Shown in pieces: positions 28,498 through 37,242 of a DNA stretch of 64,000 bases (position 1 is its first letter; the number at the start of each line of letters is the position of its first letter). This DNA is from Planosporangium flavigriseum (GTDB lineage Bacteria > Actinomycetota > Actinomycetes > Mycobacteriales > Micromonosporaceae): assembly GCF_011947225.1 (NCBI RefSeq), contig NZ_JAATVW010000016.1, positions 62,001-126,000 of the forward strand, read 5' to 3'. The position numbers were made by a program, and so were the translations under genes. The notes below the pieces were generated by a model. It was given only the letters and a program-made list of their open reading frames with translations, was not told the DNA's origin and did not search any database.

Positions 28498-29400
28498 GTG
28501 GCCGACGGTGGAGTGGCACAGACGTCCGCCTATCTCCGGATGCTGTTGCTGCGCCCAGGGGAGTACCGGCGCAGGTGGGAGCGGCACGCGTCCCAGCCGC
28601 AGCCGGGCGAGATCGACATTGCCGCCGTCGCTCGGGTGCTCGCCGAGGACGCGAGCGGTGACACCGCCACCGACCTCGTCGCGACCGTGCGGCAGGCGCT
28701 GGACGGCGGTGTGCTCGACGCCGAGGCCCTCCGGCTGTTCGTGGACGCGTTCGCGTTCGACGGGCGGGACGCGATCCGGCTGTACGACCTGCTGCGGGGC
28801 TCCGACTCGGTGCGGGTCATCACCGGCGAGGCGCAGTCGCTGTCGGAGGAGCACCTGCGGGACGGGCCGCCGCGCCACCAGACCCTCGCGCTGCACGAAC
28901 TGCACGTGCTGGGGCCGGACGGGACGCCCGCCGAGCACCAGACCATCCAGGTCATCCAGGCGAACGTGAACGGTCTGGCCGGGTACCCGTACCGGTTCGA
29001 CACCGACGAGCTGGCCGTCGAGGTGATCCGGGGCGGGCGGGTCGGAGACCGGATCTACCGGATCAACGAGAGCCTGTACGCCGTAGACATCCTGCTGACC
29101 CGGCCGCTCGAAGCGGGGGAGACCACCCTCACCCAGGTGCGAACGACCTTCTTCTACAAGACGCCGCCCGCCCCCGAGTTCCGCCGCGGGGTGGTGCGCC
29201 GGACCGATGACGTGACCATCTGGGTCAAGTTCCATCAGCGCCGGGTGCCGGCCCGGGTGTGGCTGGCCCGGTGGGACGGCATCGACCACGCGCGTATCGT
29301 TGATCGTCAGGTCGTGGAGCTGGACGACGATCTGGCCGTGCATTGCCGGTTCGGCCCCATCGAGCAGGCGGTGGTCGGCTTTCATTGGGAGTGGGCCTGA
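28498..29400 (+). CDS. Conserved hypothetical cytosolic protein
   Basis: A 300-residue soluble protein with no recognised domain. The first third is helical and charged (AYLRMLLLRPGEYRRRWERH onward). The remainder alternates strands and turns, with motifs such as QVIQANVNGLAGYPYRFDTDEL, RVGDRIYRINESLYAVDILL and VTIWVKFHQRRVPARVWLARWDG. No signal peptide, membrane helix or catalytic signature is visible. GTG start with an excellent AAGGAGGTG site 7 nt upstream, so it is surely translated. It stands between the chitinase (divergent) and a sugar epimerase, 82 bp downstream. Function unknown. Confidence 0.75.
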   Translation: MADGGVAQTSAYLRMLLLRPGEYRRRWERHASQPQPGEIDIAAVARVLAEDASGDTATDLVATVRQALDGGVLDAEALRLFVDAFAFDGRDAIRLYDLLRGSDSVRVITGEAQSLSEEHLRDGPPRHQTLALHELHVLGPDGTPAEHQTIQVIQANVNGLAGYPYRFDTDELAVEVIRGGRVGDRIYRINESLYAVDILLTRPLEAGETTLTQVRTTFFYKTPPAPEFRRGVVRRTDDVTIWVKFHQRRVPARVWLARWDGIDHARIVDRQVVELDDDLAVHCRFGPIEQAVVGFHWEWA

Positions 29401-29482
29401 GGTGGTAGCGTGGCGCCCGCAATGTCAGGCCACTCGGCACGACCGCTGTCAATAGGCGGTACGCGTGCGGGAGGAGCACAAC

Positions 29483-30484
29483 ATGAAGGTCCTGATCGCG
29501 GGCGGGGCCGGTTTCATCGGCAGTACGGTCGCGTCCGCCTGCCTGGACAACGGCCTGACGCCGGTGATCCTCGACAACCTGAGCACCGGCCGCGCCGAGT
29601 TCACCCGGGACCGGATCTTCTACCAGGGCGACATCGCGGACGGCGCGCTGATCGACCGGATCTTCGCGGAGCACCCTGACATCGAGGCGGCCGTGCTCGC
29701 CGCCGCTCTGATCGTTGTTCCCGAGTCGGTCGAGCAGCCGCTGCGGTACTACCGCGAGAACGTCGCCAAGTCGATCGACTTCGTGGACCACCTGCTCCGC
29801 AACGGCTGCGGCAAGGTGCTGTTCAGCTCCTCGGCCTCGATCTACCGGCCCGGTGAGGACTTCTCGGTCGACGAGAACTCGCCGTTCGCGCCGCTCAGCC
29901 CGTACGCGCAGACCAAGGCGATCAACGAGGCGATCCTCGAGGACACGGCGAACGCGCACGACCTGCGGGTCATCTCGCTGCGCTACTTCAACCCGATCGG
30001 CGCCGATCCGGCGATGCGGACCGGGCTGCAGTTGCGCCAGCCCACCCACGTGCTCGGCAAGATGATCACGGCGGCCGAGAGCGACGACGTGTTCACGGTG
30101 ACGGGCACCGATTGGCCGACCCGCGACGGCTCCGGCATCCGCGACTACATCCACGTCTGGGACCTGGCACTGGCCCACGTACAGGCGCTGCGGCGCTTCG
30201 AGAAGGTGCTGCCGGCCGACGGGGCGAAGCGCTACGAGGCGATCAACGTGGGCACCGGCAACGGCGTCACCGTGCGCGAACTGCTCAACGCGTTCGAGGA
30301 GGCGCTGGGCCGGCCGCTGCGGACCGCTGAGGCCGAGTGCCGCCCGGGCGACTCGGCGGGCTGCTACGCCCGTACCGAGCGGGCCGGCGAGCTGCTCGAC
30401 TGGCACGCCACGCTGTCGGTGGCCGACGGCATCCGGCACTCGCTGCAGTGGTCGGCGATGCGGGATTCGGTGCTGCGGGACTGA
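29483..30484 (+). CDS. galE: UDP-glucose 4-epimerase-like SDR enzyme
   Basis: A 333-residue extended short-chain dehydrogenase. The NAD motif is IAGGAGFIGS at the N-terminus. The catalytic Ser region is LFSSSASIYRPGEDF and the Tyr-Lys pair lies in SPYAQTKAINEAIL. The C-terminal NVGTGNGVTVRELLNAFEEALGR is typical of GalE. It interconverts UDP-galactose and UDP-glucose or a related nucleotide sugar. The GalE assignment is by motif; a related nucleotide-sugar epimerase is possible. ATG start with GGGAGGAG upstream. It converges on an MFS transporter gene 18 bp away. Confidence 0.8.
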   Translation: MKVLIAGGAGFIGSTVASACLDNGLTPVILDNLSTGRAEFTRDRIFYQGDIADGALIDRIFAEHPDIEAAVLAAALIVVPESVEQPLRYYRENVAKSIDFVDHLLRNGCGKVLFSSSASIYRPGEDFSVDENSPFAPLSPYAQTKAINEAILEDTANAHDLRVISLRYFNPIGADPAMRTGLQLRQPTHVLGKMITAAESDDVFTVTGTDWPTRDGSGIRDYIHVWDLALAHVQALRRFEKVLPADGAKRYEAINVGTGNGVTVRELLNAFEEALGRPLRTAEAECRPGDSAGCYARTERAGELLDWHATLSVADGIRHSLQWSAMRDSVLRD

Positions 30485-30502
30485 TCGTCCCACCAGTGCT
30501 CG

Positions 30503-31945
30503 TCACGCCGGCTGCGCGGTGAGCGGGCGGGCGATCTCTTCAAGGCTGCGCCGTTCGGCGCTGACTCCGAGGAACGCCTCGATGACTCCGCCGAGCATCA
30601 TGACCAACCCGCCGATGGCGAACGCCAGCGCCGCGTCCCCGACCCGACCGGTGCCGACGAGCTTGGCGAAGATCAGGGGGCCGGTGATGCCGCCCACTGC
30701 GGTGCCGGTCGCGTAGAAGAACGCGATGGCCATCGCGCGGGTCTCCATCGGGAAGACCTCGCTGACGGTCAGGTACGCGGAACTGGCGCCGGCCGAGGCG
30801 AAGAACAGCACCACGCACCAGCACAGCGTCATGCTGGTCGCGGTCAGCCTGCCCTGGCTGAAGAGCAGGGCCGTGACGAGCAGCAGCGCTCCCGACAGCA
30901 GGTACGTGCCAGCGATCATCGGTTTGCGCCCGATGATGTCGAACAGCGGCGCCAGCGTCAGCGGTCCGACGAGATTGCCGATCGCGATGGCGGCGTAGTA
31001 GTAGCCGGTGCGCCCCGGCGGCACGTGGAAGAACGTGCCGAGGACCTGGGCGTACCCGAAGGTGATCGCGTTGTAGAGGAACGCCTGGCCGATGAAGAGC
31101 GCGAAGCCCAGGACCGCCCGCCTGGGGTAGCGCCGGAACAGCGTCCGGGCGATCGTGATGAAGCCGATCGTCGCGCGCTGGCGGATCGTGATGTACGTGT
31201 CCGGGCTGGGCAGGTTCCGGTCGATCTCCCGCTCGACGTCGCGTTCGATCCCGCTGACCAGCGCCTCTGCCGCACGGTCGCGGCCGTGGATGAACAGCCA
31301 GCGGGGACTCTCCGGCACGTTCCGGCGCACCAGCAGGATCACCACGCCGAGTACGACACCGAGGCCGAACGCCAGGCGCCAACCGAGGTTCGGCGGGAAC
31401 CGGGTCAGCAGCGGGATTGTGAGCAGCGAGCCGAGCAGGGCGCCGAGCCAGAACGTACCGTTGATCATGATGTCGATACGGCCACGGTGTCGTGCCGGGA
31501 TCAGCTCGTCGATCGCGGAGTTGATCGCCGCGTACTCCCCGCCGATGCCGAAGCCGGTGAAGAACCGGCACAGGAAGAACCACCACGCGCTGAACGAGAA
31601 CGCGGTGAGCGCCGTGGCCGTCAGGTACACGCCCAGCGTGATGATGAAAAGTTTCTTGCGTCCGAACCGGTCGGTCATCCAGCCGAAGACCAGCGCCCCG
31701 AGGCAGGCGCCCGCCACGTACAGCGCGGCGGCGAGCCCGGTGACCTGACTCTGGGTGATGCGCAGGCCGCTGTCCGGCTGCGCGAGCTGGCCGGAGAGAT
31801 TGCCGACGATCGTCACCTCGAGGCCGTCAAGGATCCAGACCGTACCCAGGCCTATGACGACCATCCAGTGGAACCGCGACCAGGGCAGGCGGTCCAGGCG
31901 TGCGGGTACGTTCGTGCGGACGGTGGCGGTCTGTACCTGGCTCAA
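30503..31945 (-). CDS. MFS transporter, sugar-porter/metabolite:H+ symporter type
   Basis: A 480-residue, twelve-helix transporter. Typical loops are present: FGWMTDRFGRKKLFI between helices 2 and 3, RFFTGFGIGGEYAAINSAIDELIPARHRGR after helix 4, NVPESPRWL in the central loop and FDIIGRKPMIAG in the second half. These features fit the large family of proton-coupled importers of organic acids, sugars or aromatics. A TTG start at 31945 is chosen because GGAGG lies 8 nt upstream. The substrate is unknown. Confidence 0.85.
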   Translation of the reverse strand: MSQVQTATVRTNVPARLDRLPWSRFHWMVVIGLGTVWILDGLEVTIVGNLSGQLAQPDSGLRITQSQVTGLAAALYVAGACLGALVFGWMTDRFGRKKLFIITLGVYLTATALTAFSFSAWWFFLCRFFTGFGIGGEYAAINSAIDELIPARHRGRIDIMINGTFWLGALLGSLLTIPLLTRFPPNLGWRLAFGLGVVLGVVILLVRRNVPESPRWLFIHGRDRAAEALVSGIERDVEREIDRNLPSPDTYITIRQRATIGFITIARTLFRRYPRRAVLGFALFIGQAFLYNAITFGYAQVLGTFFHVPPGRTGYYYAAIAIGNLVGPLTLAPLFDIIGRKPMIAGTYLLSGALLLVTALLFSQGRLTATSMTLCWCVVLFFASAGASSAYLTVSEVFPMETRAMAIAFFYATGTAVGGITGPLIFAKLVGTGRVGDAALAFAIGGLVMMLGGVIEAFLGVSAERRSLEEIARPLTAQPA

Positions 31946-32127
31946 CCCGCCCCCCTCCGGTCGGTGCCTGGTGCGCCCTGCCCGGATTCCCGGTAAATAT
32001 CCGAGGTCGGCGAAGTGAGAGACAAGAACGAGTGGACCGACGAGGCCGGGTACGCCATTCTTGATCACGAATGGAAAGCGCGTCAGGTGGCCGGGTGACG
32101 GCTGGCTGCCGGTGAAAGGATGGGGCC

Positions 32128-32793
32128 GTGACGGACGCGGTGGTCTTCGACCTCGATGGTGTACTGATCGACTCCGAGCCGGTGTGGGAGCAGGTGCGGC
32201 GCGCGTACGTCGCGGAGACCGGTGGCCGGTGGCTGCCCGACAGCCAGCAGCGGCTGATGGGGATGAGCACCGCCGAGTGGGCCCGGTATCTCAGCGTTGA
32301 CCTCGGGGTCGGACGCGCCCCGGAGGTCGTGGCGACCGAGGTCATCGACCGGATGGCGCGCCGCTACGAACAGGAGTTGCCGCTGCTGCCCGGAGCGGTC
32401 GAGGCCGTCCGCCGGTTGGCTGACCGGTGGCCGTTGGGGCTGGCCAGTTCGTCGCCGGCCCGGCTGATCGCGTCCGTGTTGGAGGAAACCGGCCTCGCGC
32501 ATCGGTTCGCGGTGACCATGTCGACCGAGGAGGTTCCGCGCGGCAAGCCCGCGCCCGACGTCTACCTCGCCGTGGCCGGGAAGCTGGGCGTCGCGCCCGG
32601 GACCTGCGTGGCGATCGAGGACTCCAGCAACGGTCTGCGGGCCGCCCACGCCGCCGGGATGCGCGTCGTCGCGGTGCCGCACGCCGCCTACCCGCCGCAG
32701 CCCGATGCGATCGCCCTCGCCGACCGGGTCGTCAACGGACTCGACGAGCTCACCGTGGAGGCGTTGGGAGGGCCCGGCCGCCGGACCCGATGA
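32128..32793 (+). CDS. HAD-superfamily phosphatase (beta-phosphoglucomutase-like)
   Basis: A 221-residue HAD-IA hydrolase. Motif I is VVFDLDGVLIDSE (nucleophile Asp and general acid Asp), motif II LGLASSSPARLIASV, motif III Lys in VPRGKPAPDVYL and motif IV AIEDSSNGLRAAHAAGM. The cap domain between residues 15 and 85 matches phosphoglucomutase/phosphoglycolate phosphatase-like proteins. It dephosphorylates or isomerises sugar phosphates; the exact substrate is unknown. GTG start. Confidence 0.88.
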   Translation: MTDAVVFDLDGVLIDSEPVWEQVRRAYVAETGGRWLPDSQQRLMGMSTAEWARYLSVDLGVGRAPEVVATEVIDRMARRYEQELPLLPGAVEAVRRLADRWPLGLASSSPARLIASVLEETGLAHRFAVTMSTEEVPRGKPAPDVYLAVAGKLGVAPGTCVAIEDSSNGLRAAHAAGMRVVAVPHAAYPPQPDAIALADRVVNGLDELTVEALGGPGRRTR

Positions 32794-32841
32794 TCGCCTA
32801 ATTCGGTACCACCGTCACCGTGCCGCCGGTAGAGTCGCCGC

Positions 32842-33783
32842 GTGCTGGAGCTGACGCCGCGGGAGTACCGAGAGTCTGACGCGCCTGCTTTGAGTGAGCT
32901 GATCAACGCGATCGAGAATGCGGGCGGCGCCCATGCCGGTCTCACCCCCGACTTCATCGGCGCGCGCGTCCGTAGCATCGTGCGCGACCCGGCATCCGAC
33001 TCCCGGCTGCTGTTCACGCCGGACGGTGTTCTCGTGGCGGCCGGACTCCTGGCGACCCCGCCGGACGGGGGCTTCCGGCTCGACGTGATGGGCGGCGTGC
33101 ACCCCGGGTGGCGTGGTCGCGGCATCGGGCGCGGGCTGCTGGGGTGGGAGCTGAATCGAGCCGCCGAGATCCACCGGGCAAGCGCTCCGGACGCCTCCTG
33201 GGAGGTCCACCTTGTGGCGCCGGGCGAGGACCAGACGGCGGTCATTCTGTACCGGCGCTTCGGTCTGACCCCGGTCCGGTGCTGGTTCAACATGGCGGCG
33301 TCCACCGCGACCGTGCCGGTGGTCGCGCTGCCGGAGGGCTTGCGGAGCACCCCCTACCGGAGCGCGTACGAGAAAGATCTTTACGAAGCCCACGTGGAGG
33401 CGTTCGCCGACCACTGGGGGTCCCAGCGCAGGAGCTTCGAGGAGTGGGCGACCATGGTCCCCCACTCCGAGAACTTCCTCCCCGGACTGTCCTCGATCGC
33501 CTTTGCCGGCGACGAGATCGCCGGGTACGTGTTGGGGTACAAGGATGCCGATCCGACCCGCCTCTACGTCGGTCATGTCGGGGTTCGGCGGCCGTGGCGG
33601 CGTCGTGGTCTGGCCGGTGCGCTGCTCAGCCAGGTCCTCCGCGCGGCCCGGGCAGCGGGTATGGACACCGCGGCGCTCGAGGCGGACGCGGACAGCCCCA
33701 CCGGTGCGGTCGGCGTCTATGGACGCGTGGGGTTCGCGGTCGAGACGCGGGCCGTCACCTATGCCCGGACCTTGGTGCCCTGA
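32842..33783 (+). CDS. Tandem GNAT acetyltransferase (MshD-like architecture)
   Basis: A 313-residue protein containing two GNAT acyl-CoA-binding motifs: VMGGVHPGWRGRGIGRGLLGW in the first half and VGHVGVRRPWRRRGLAGALLSQVLRAA in the second, each with the R/Q-x-x-G-x-G/A phosphate loop. The two-domain layout is like mycothiol synthase MshD, but the sequence also fits generic double GNAT proteins, so the name is left open. GTG start. Its 3' end overlaps the opposing ppgK gene by 25 bp. Confidence 0.85.
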   Translation: MLELTPREYRESDAPALSELINAIENAGGAHAGLTPDFIGARVRSIVRDPASDSRLLFTPDGVLVAAGLLATPPDGGFRLDVMGGVHPGWRGRGIGRGLLGWELNRAAEIHRASAPDASWEVHLVAPGEDQTAVILYRRFGLTPVRCWFNMAASTATVPVVALPEGLRSTPYRSAYEKDLYEAHVEAFADHWGSQRRSFEEWATMVPHSENFLPGLSSIAFAGDEIAGYVLGYKDADPTRLYVGHVGVRRPWRRRGLAGALLSQVLRAARAAGMDTAALEADADSPTGAVGVYGRVGFAVETRAVTYARTLVP

Positions 33784-34508
33784 TCGGCGGCCAGGGCCGC
33801 GCCGATGATGCCGGCGTTGTTCTGCAGGACCGCCGGTACGAGGGGCGTGCGGACCTCGATCAACGGGAGGAACTTCTCCGCCTTCTTGCTCACCCCGCCG
33901 CCGATGATCATGAGGTCCGGTTGAAGTAGCTGCTCCACGTGTCTGAGGTACCGCTGCACGCGCTGAGCCCACTGGGGCCAGCTCAGATCGTCGATGTCGC
34001 GGGCGCGATCGGACGCGCGCACCTCGGCGTCCACCCCGTCCAGTTCGAGATGCCCGAACTCGGTGTTGGGTACGAGCTGGCCGTCGCGGAACAGGGCGCT
34101 GCCGATCCCGGTACCGAAGGTCAGCATGACGGTCGTGCCGTGCTGGTTGCGGCCGGCACCGTAGGTCATCTCGGCGATACCCGCCGCGTCGGCGTCGTTG
34201 AGGACCGTGACCGGACGGCCGATCGCGCGGGCGAACAGTTCGGCGGCCGGCGCGTCGATCCACGCCTTGTCCACGTTCGCGGCCGTTCTGGTTACGCCGC
34301 CGACCACGACACCCGGGAACGTGATGCCCACGGTGTCCACGTCGGCGAACTGGCGCGCCACCTCCGCTACCGTCTCCACGACCCGATCGACGGTGGCGGG
34401 CTGTGGCGTCTCCACCCGGTATCGCTTGTCGGCCAGATCTCCAGCGTCCAGGTCGACCGGCGCGCCCTTGATCCCCGATCCGCCGATGTCGATACCGAGG
34501 GTGGTCAT
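33759..34508 (-). CDS. ppgK: Polyphosphate glucokinase
   Basis: A 249-residue ROK-family kinase phosphorylating glucose with polyphosphate or ATP. Motifs: N-terminal TTLGIDIGGSGIKGAPVD phosphate loop, ITFPGVV, VLNDADAAGIAEM, LTFGTGIGSALF and EFGHLELDG. The absence of the ROK zinc-binding cysteines and the GTGIGSA sequence are typical of actinobacterial PpgK. It makes glucose 6-phosphate in the cytoplasm. It follows a WS/DGAT gene on the same strand by 40 bp; both concern storage polymers, though co-regulation is not shown. Confidence 0.92.
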   Translation of the reverse strand: MTTLGIDIGGSGIKGAPVDLDAGDLADKRYRVETPQPATVDRVVETVAEVARQFADVDTVGITFPGVVVGGVTRTAANVDKAWIDAPAAELFARAIGRPVTVLNDADAAGIAEMTYGAGRNQHGTTVMLTFGTGIGSALFRDGQLVPNTEFGHLELDGVDAEVRASDRARDIDDLSWPQWAQRVQRYLRHVEQLLQPDLMIIGGGVSKKAEKFLPLIEVRTPLVPAVLQNNAGIIGAALAADQGTKVRA

Positions 34509-34548
34509 GGTTCCAGGCTAGCCCGTCCAATTGAGGATCAAGCCGTCG

Positions 34549-36081
34549 TCATCCCGTACCGCTGCCGTCGGCGCTGGCCAGGGCGGCCAGGGCGGCGGGG
34601 ACCGCCGCGGCAAGTCGGGGCAGGTCGGGTAGCGTCTGCCGGTCGGCGTGCAGCCCGACGTGGACCCGGCCCTGATAGGCCGACAGGGCGATCCCGAGTG
34701 CCTGGCCTCGGGCCAGCGGTGCGATCGGGTAAACCTCCCGCAGCCGCGCCCCGGCCAGGGTGAGGGGTCGCCCGGGGATGGGCACGTTCGTGATCATGGT
34801 GTCGAACAGCAGCGGCGCTCCGTGGCGCGCCAGGGGTCCGGCGACCCGGTGTACCGCGGCCGGTACGCGGTCGGCGAGCACGGGAATCGCGCCGGGGCCG
34901 CGGGCGAACCCAGCGGCCTTGTGACGATCCATCGTGACCCGGATCTGCCGCAGCCTGTCGAGCGGGTCCCTCTCCTGTACGGGAAGGTCGAACAGGTACC
35001 CGGAGAGCACGTTGCCGCGGCGCGGATCGTTGGCGCGGCTGCGCCGGCTGACCGGGACGAAGGCCCGTACGTTGAGGCTCTCGGCGCAGTGGCCCTGCTC
35101 GGCGAGCCAGGCGCGTAGCGCGCCGGTGACCACCGCCAGCAGTACGTCGTTGTCGGTGCCGCCGTGGCGTTTGCGCACCTGGCGCACTGCGCCGACATCG
35201 AGTTGGAGCAGGGCCAGCCGGCGGTTGGCCGACGACGTCCGGGCGACCATGGGTGCGATTCTGGTCGCCGGCAGCCTTCCGGTGGGGGGGTGCGCGAAGG
35301 ACGCAGGGTGCGAGCCACCGTGGGGTGTCGCGCCGCCGTCCGGTGCTGAGCTGCCATTCGGTGACGTGCTCAGGACCGGTGACAGGAGGGCGCCGAGCCG
35401 GGCACAGGCAACTATGGACGACGCGATGCCCACGGTACCCACCATCTGGGCAACCGCGCCGGGTAGGCCGGCGGCATTGTGGGCGAGGCCGGTCAGCAGT
35501 CGGTCGGGGCGAAGCGCCGCTCCGGCGGCCGATCGGGTCATTCCCACCAGCGCCGACCACGGGCCGGTCGCGCCTTTGTCCACCGAGGCGGGGGCCGTCG
35601 GCAGCGCGTCGCTGTACCCGTCGAGAAGGCCCACGCTCAACTCCACCGCCCGCAGGCCGTCCGCCATCGCATGGTGGAGCTTGACCAGGACGGCGAAGCG
35701 GCCGTCGCGCAGGCCCGTGATCAGGTGAAGCTGCCACAAGGGCCGGTTGAGGTCGAGGGGTTCGGCCATCAACTCCTCGGCCAGGGCGGCGAGGCCTGCC
35801 CGGCCGCCCCGGTTGAGCTTGTGCAGGTACAGGTGGTGCGCGATGTCGAACGACCTGTCCTCTGCCCACGCCGCGGCGCCCAAGGGCAAAAGCGTGGGCC
35901 GTACCCGCTGACGGAGGTGCGGCAGCCGCGCGATGCGGTCGCCGAGCACCGCGAGGAGGCGCGCTGACTGGACCCGCTGCTGCGACTGGAACACCGCGAG
36001 CGCGCCCAGGTGCATCGGCGCTTGCGGGGACTCCAGACACAGGAAGGCGGTGTCGAGAGCGCTCAGTCGTTCACGATCCAT
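34549..36081 (-). CDS. Wax ester synthase / diacylglycerol acyltransferase family protein
   Basis: A 510-residue WS/DGAT enzyme. The acyltransferase motif HHxxxDG is present in VLVKLHHAMADGLRAVEL, and the N-terminus MDRERLSALDTAFLCLESPQAPMHLGAL and the later RRGNVLSGYLFDLPV with NVPIPGRPLTLAGARL are characteristic. It acylates diacylglycerol or fatty alcohols to form storage lipid at the membrane. A Ser/Pro/Gly-rich loop near residues 245-275 is probably disordered. ATG start. Confidence 0.9.
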   Translation of the reverse strand: MDRERLSALDTAFLCLESPQAPMHLGALAVFQSQQRVQSARLLAVLGDRIARLPHLRQRVRPTLLPLGAAAWAEDRSFDIAHHLYLHKLNRGGRAGLAALAEELMAEPLDLNRPLWQLHLITGLRDGRFAVLVKLHHAMADGLRAVELSVGLLDGYSDALPTAPASVDKGATGPWSALVGMTRSAAGAALRPDRLLTGLAHNAAGLPGAVAQMVGTVGIASSIVACARLGALLSPVLSTSPNGSSAPDGGATPHGGSHPASFAHPPTGRLPATRIAPMVARTSSANRRLALLQLDVGAVRQVRKRHGGTDNDVLLAVVTGALRAWLAEQGHCAESLNVRAFVPVSRRSRANDPRRGNVLSGYLFDLPVQERDPLDRLRQIRVTMDRHKAAGFARGPGAIPVLADRVPAAVHRVAGPLARHGAPLLFDTMITNVPIPGRPLTLAGARLREVYPIAPLARGQALGIALSAYQGRVHVGLHADRQTLPDLPRLAAAVPAALAALASADGSGTG

Positions 36082-36504
36082 TGGTGGCCTGTCTCATCGC
36101 GCGTCGTCCTTCAGGTCTTCCGCCCGGGTTGCCCAACAGGTGGTGCTGCTGATTGCGTCCTTCGATCGGATCACCCCACGGAAACGTAGCCAGATGACTA
36201 CGCCGAGTCGTTCAGGTGTTCCTGGCGTTACGATCCCCGCGCCGCTCGGTCATGACCGACCTGGCCTCGTGCCCGGGTCTCGCCCCTCCGCCGTGTAGCG
36301 ACCCGATCTCCGCATTGGGCACAGATAAACCTGTATGTAGGAACGTCGAAGGTATTAACGCCTACGGTCGGCTCCGTCTATCGGGTGCGTGCGACCTGCG
36401 GACACTGATCGGCGGTGGCGGGGCTAGCCTGAGCGTCGGCCGGATCAGGGGAGGTCGGATGTCTACCGGGAGCCGGTCGATGCCGCGGTCGCGGCCGGGG
36501 GAGC
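36082..36504. other. 423-bp divergent intergenic region with a perfect 14-bp palindrome
   Basis: No gene is credible on either strand. It separates the WS/DGAT start (leftward) from the FhuF-like start (rightward) and so should hold both promoters. The one notable element is TCGGTCATGACCGA at 36246-36259, an exact palindrome suited to a dimeric repressor. A partial iron-box-like GGCTAGCCTGA at 36422-36432 matches only half of the DtxR/IdeR consensus and is not called. Confidence 0.45.
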
Positions 36505-37242
36505 ATGATGGCGGTTGATGGCTGGCCGGTGCTGACGCCGGTCGCCGGTGCGGACGTGGTGGCGGCCGTTGTGCGGGCGGGTGGCGACAACCCGTTTCTG
36601 CGAATGGGCGTCGACGCCCGGGCCGGAACTCCGGCCGATCGACTCTGCGCGCCCAACGGCACCGCCGCCGACCTGGTCGACCGCGTCGCCGCCCGCTTCG
36701 GTGGCTGCGAGCGTCGCGTCGCCGCCTCGATGGTGGTCCTCGGCTACTCCGCGCGGCTGGTCGGCCCGGCCGTCTCGGTGCTCCTGCGCGAGGGCATGGT
36801 GCTCGACCTGCGGCCGGAGAACGTCCGGTTCCGCTACGACCCACGGTCAGGGTTCACCCTGGATCTCGTACGGGCAGCCGCATCGCGCGGTGAACCCGCC
36901 GCGCTGCACGCAGCCTGGTGCAGGATCGTCGTCGACGACCACCTGCGGCCGCTGGTTGACGCGGTCCGCGAGGTGGTGCCCGTGGCGGCCGGGCTGCTGT
37001 GGGGGAACGTCGCCTCGGGGCTGGCGGGGGCGCTGCGAGCCGCGGCGCCGGGGAACGTGACGCCTGCGGGGCTGTCCCTACTCGCGTACGGTCCCTTGCG
37101 CGGCAGCGGCGACCTCACCGACGATCGGGGACGGCTGAGCTTCGTGCGGCGTAGCTGCTGCCTGTACTACCGGCTCGACGGCGGCGGTATGTGCGGCGAC
37201 TGCGCCCTGCTGCACCGCGCTCTTCCGGGCAGCTGCCGGTAG
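36505..37242 (+). CDS. FhuF-like [2Fe-2S] protein (ferric-siderophore reductase family)
   Basis: A 245-residue protein whose C-terminus carries the FhuF cluster motif C-C-x10-C-x2-C (C218, C219, C230, C233). The rest is a divergent all-helical/strand domain with TPAGLSLLAYGPLRG before the motif. FhuF-type proteins reduce Fe(III) in hydroxamate siderophores in the cytoplasm. Two adjacent ATGs follow GGGGGAG; the first is used. The last 165 bp, including the cluster motif, overlap the 3' end of the opposing DMT transporter gene. Confidence 0.82.
   Translation: MMAVDGWPVLTPVAGADVVAAVVRAGGDNPFLRMGVDARAGTPADRLCAPNGTAADLVDRVAARFGGCERRVAASMVVLGYSARLVGPAVSVLLREGMVLDLRPENVRFRYDPRSGFTLDLVRAAASRGEPAALHAAWCRIVVDDHLRPLVDAVREVVPVAAGLLWGNVASGLAGALRAAAPGNVTPAGLSLLAYGPLRGSGDLTDDRGRLSFVRRSCCLYYRLDGGGMCGDCALLHRALPGSCR

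Noticed and set aside
36420-36440. A DtxR/IdeR iron box upstream of the FhuF-like gene
   Set aside because: GGCTAGCCTGA matches only the right half of the consensus. The left half shows no similarity.
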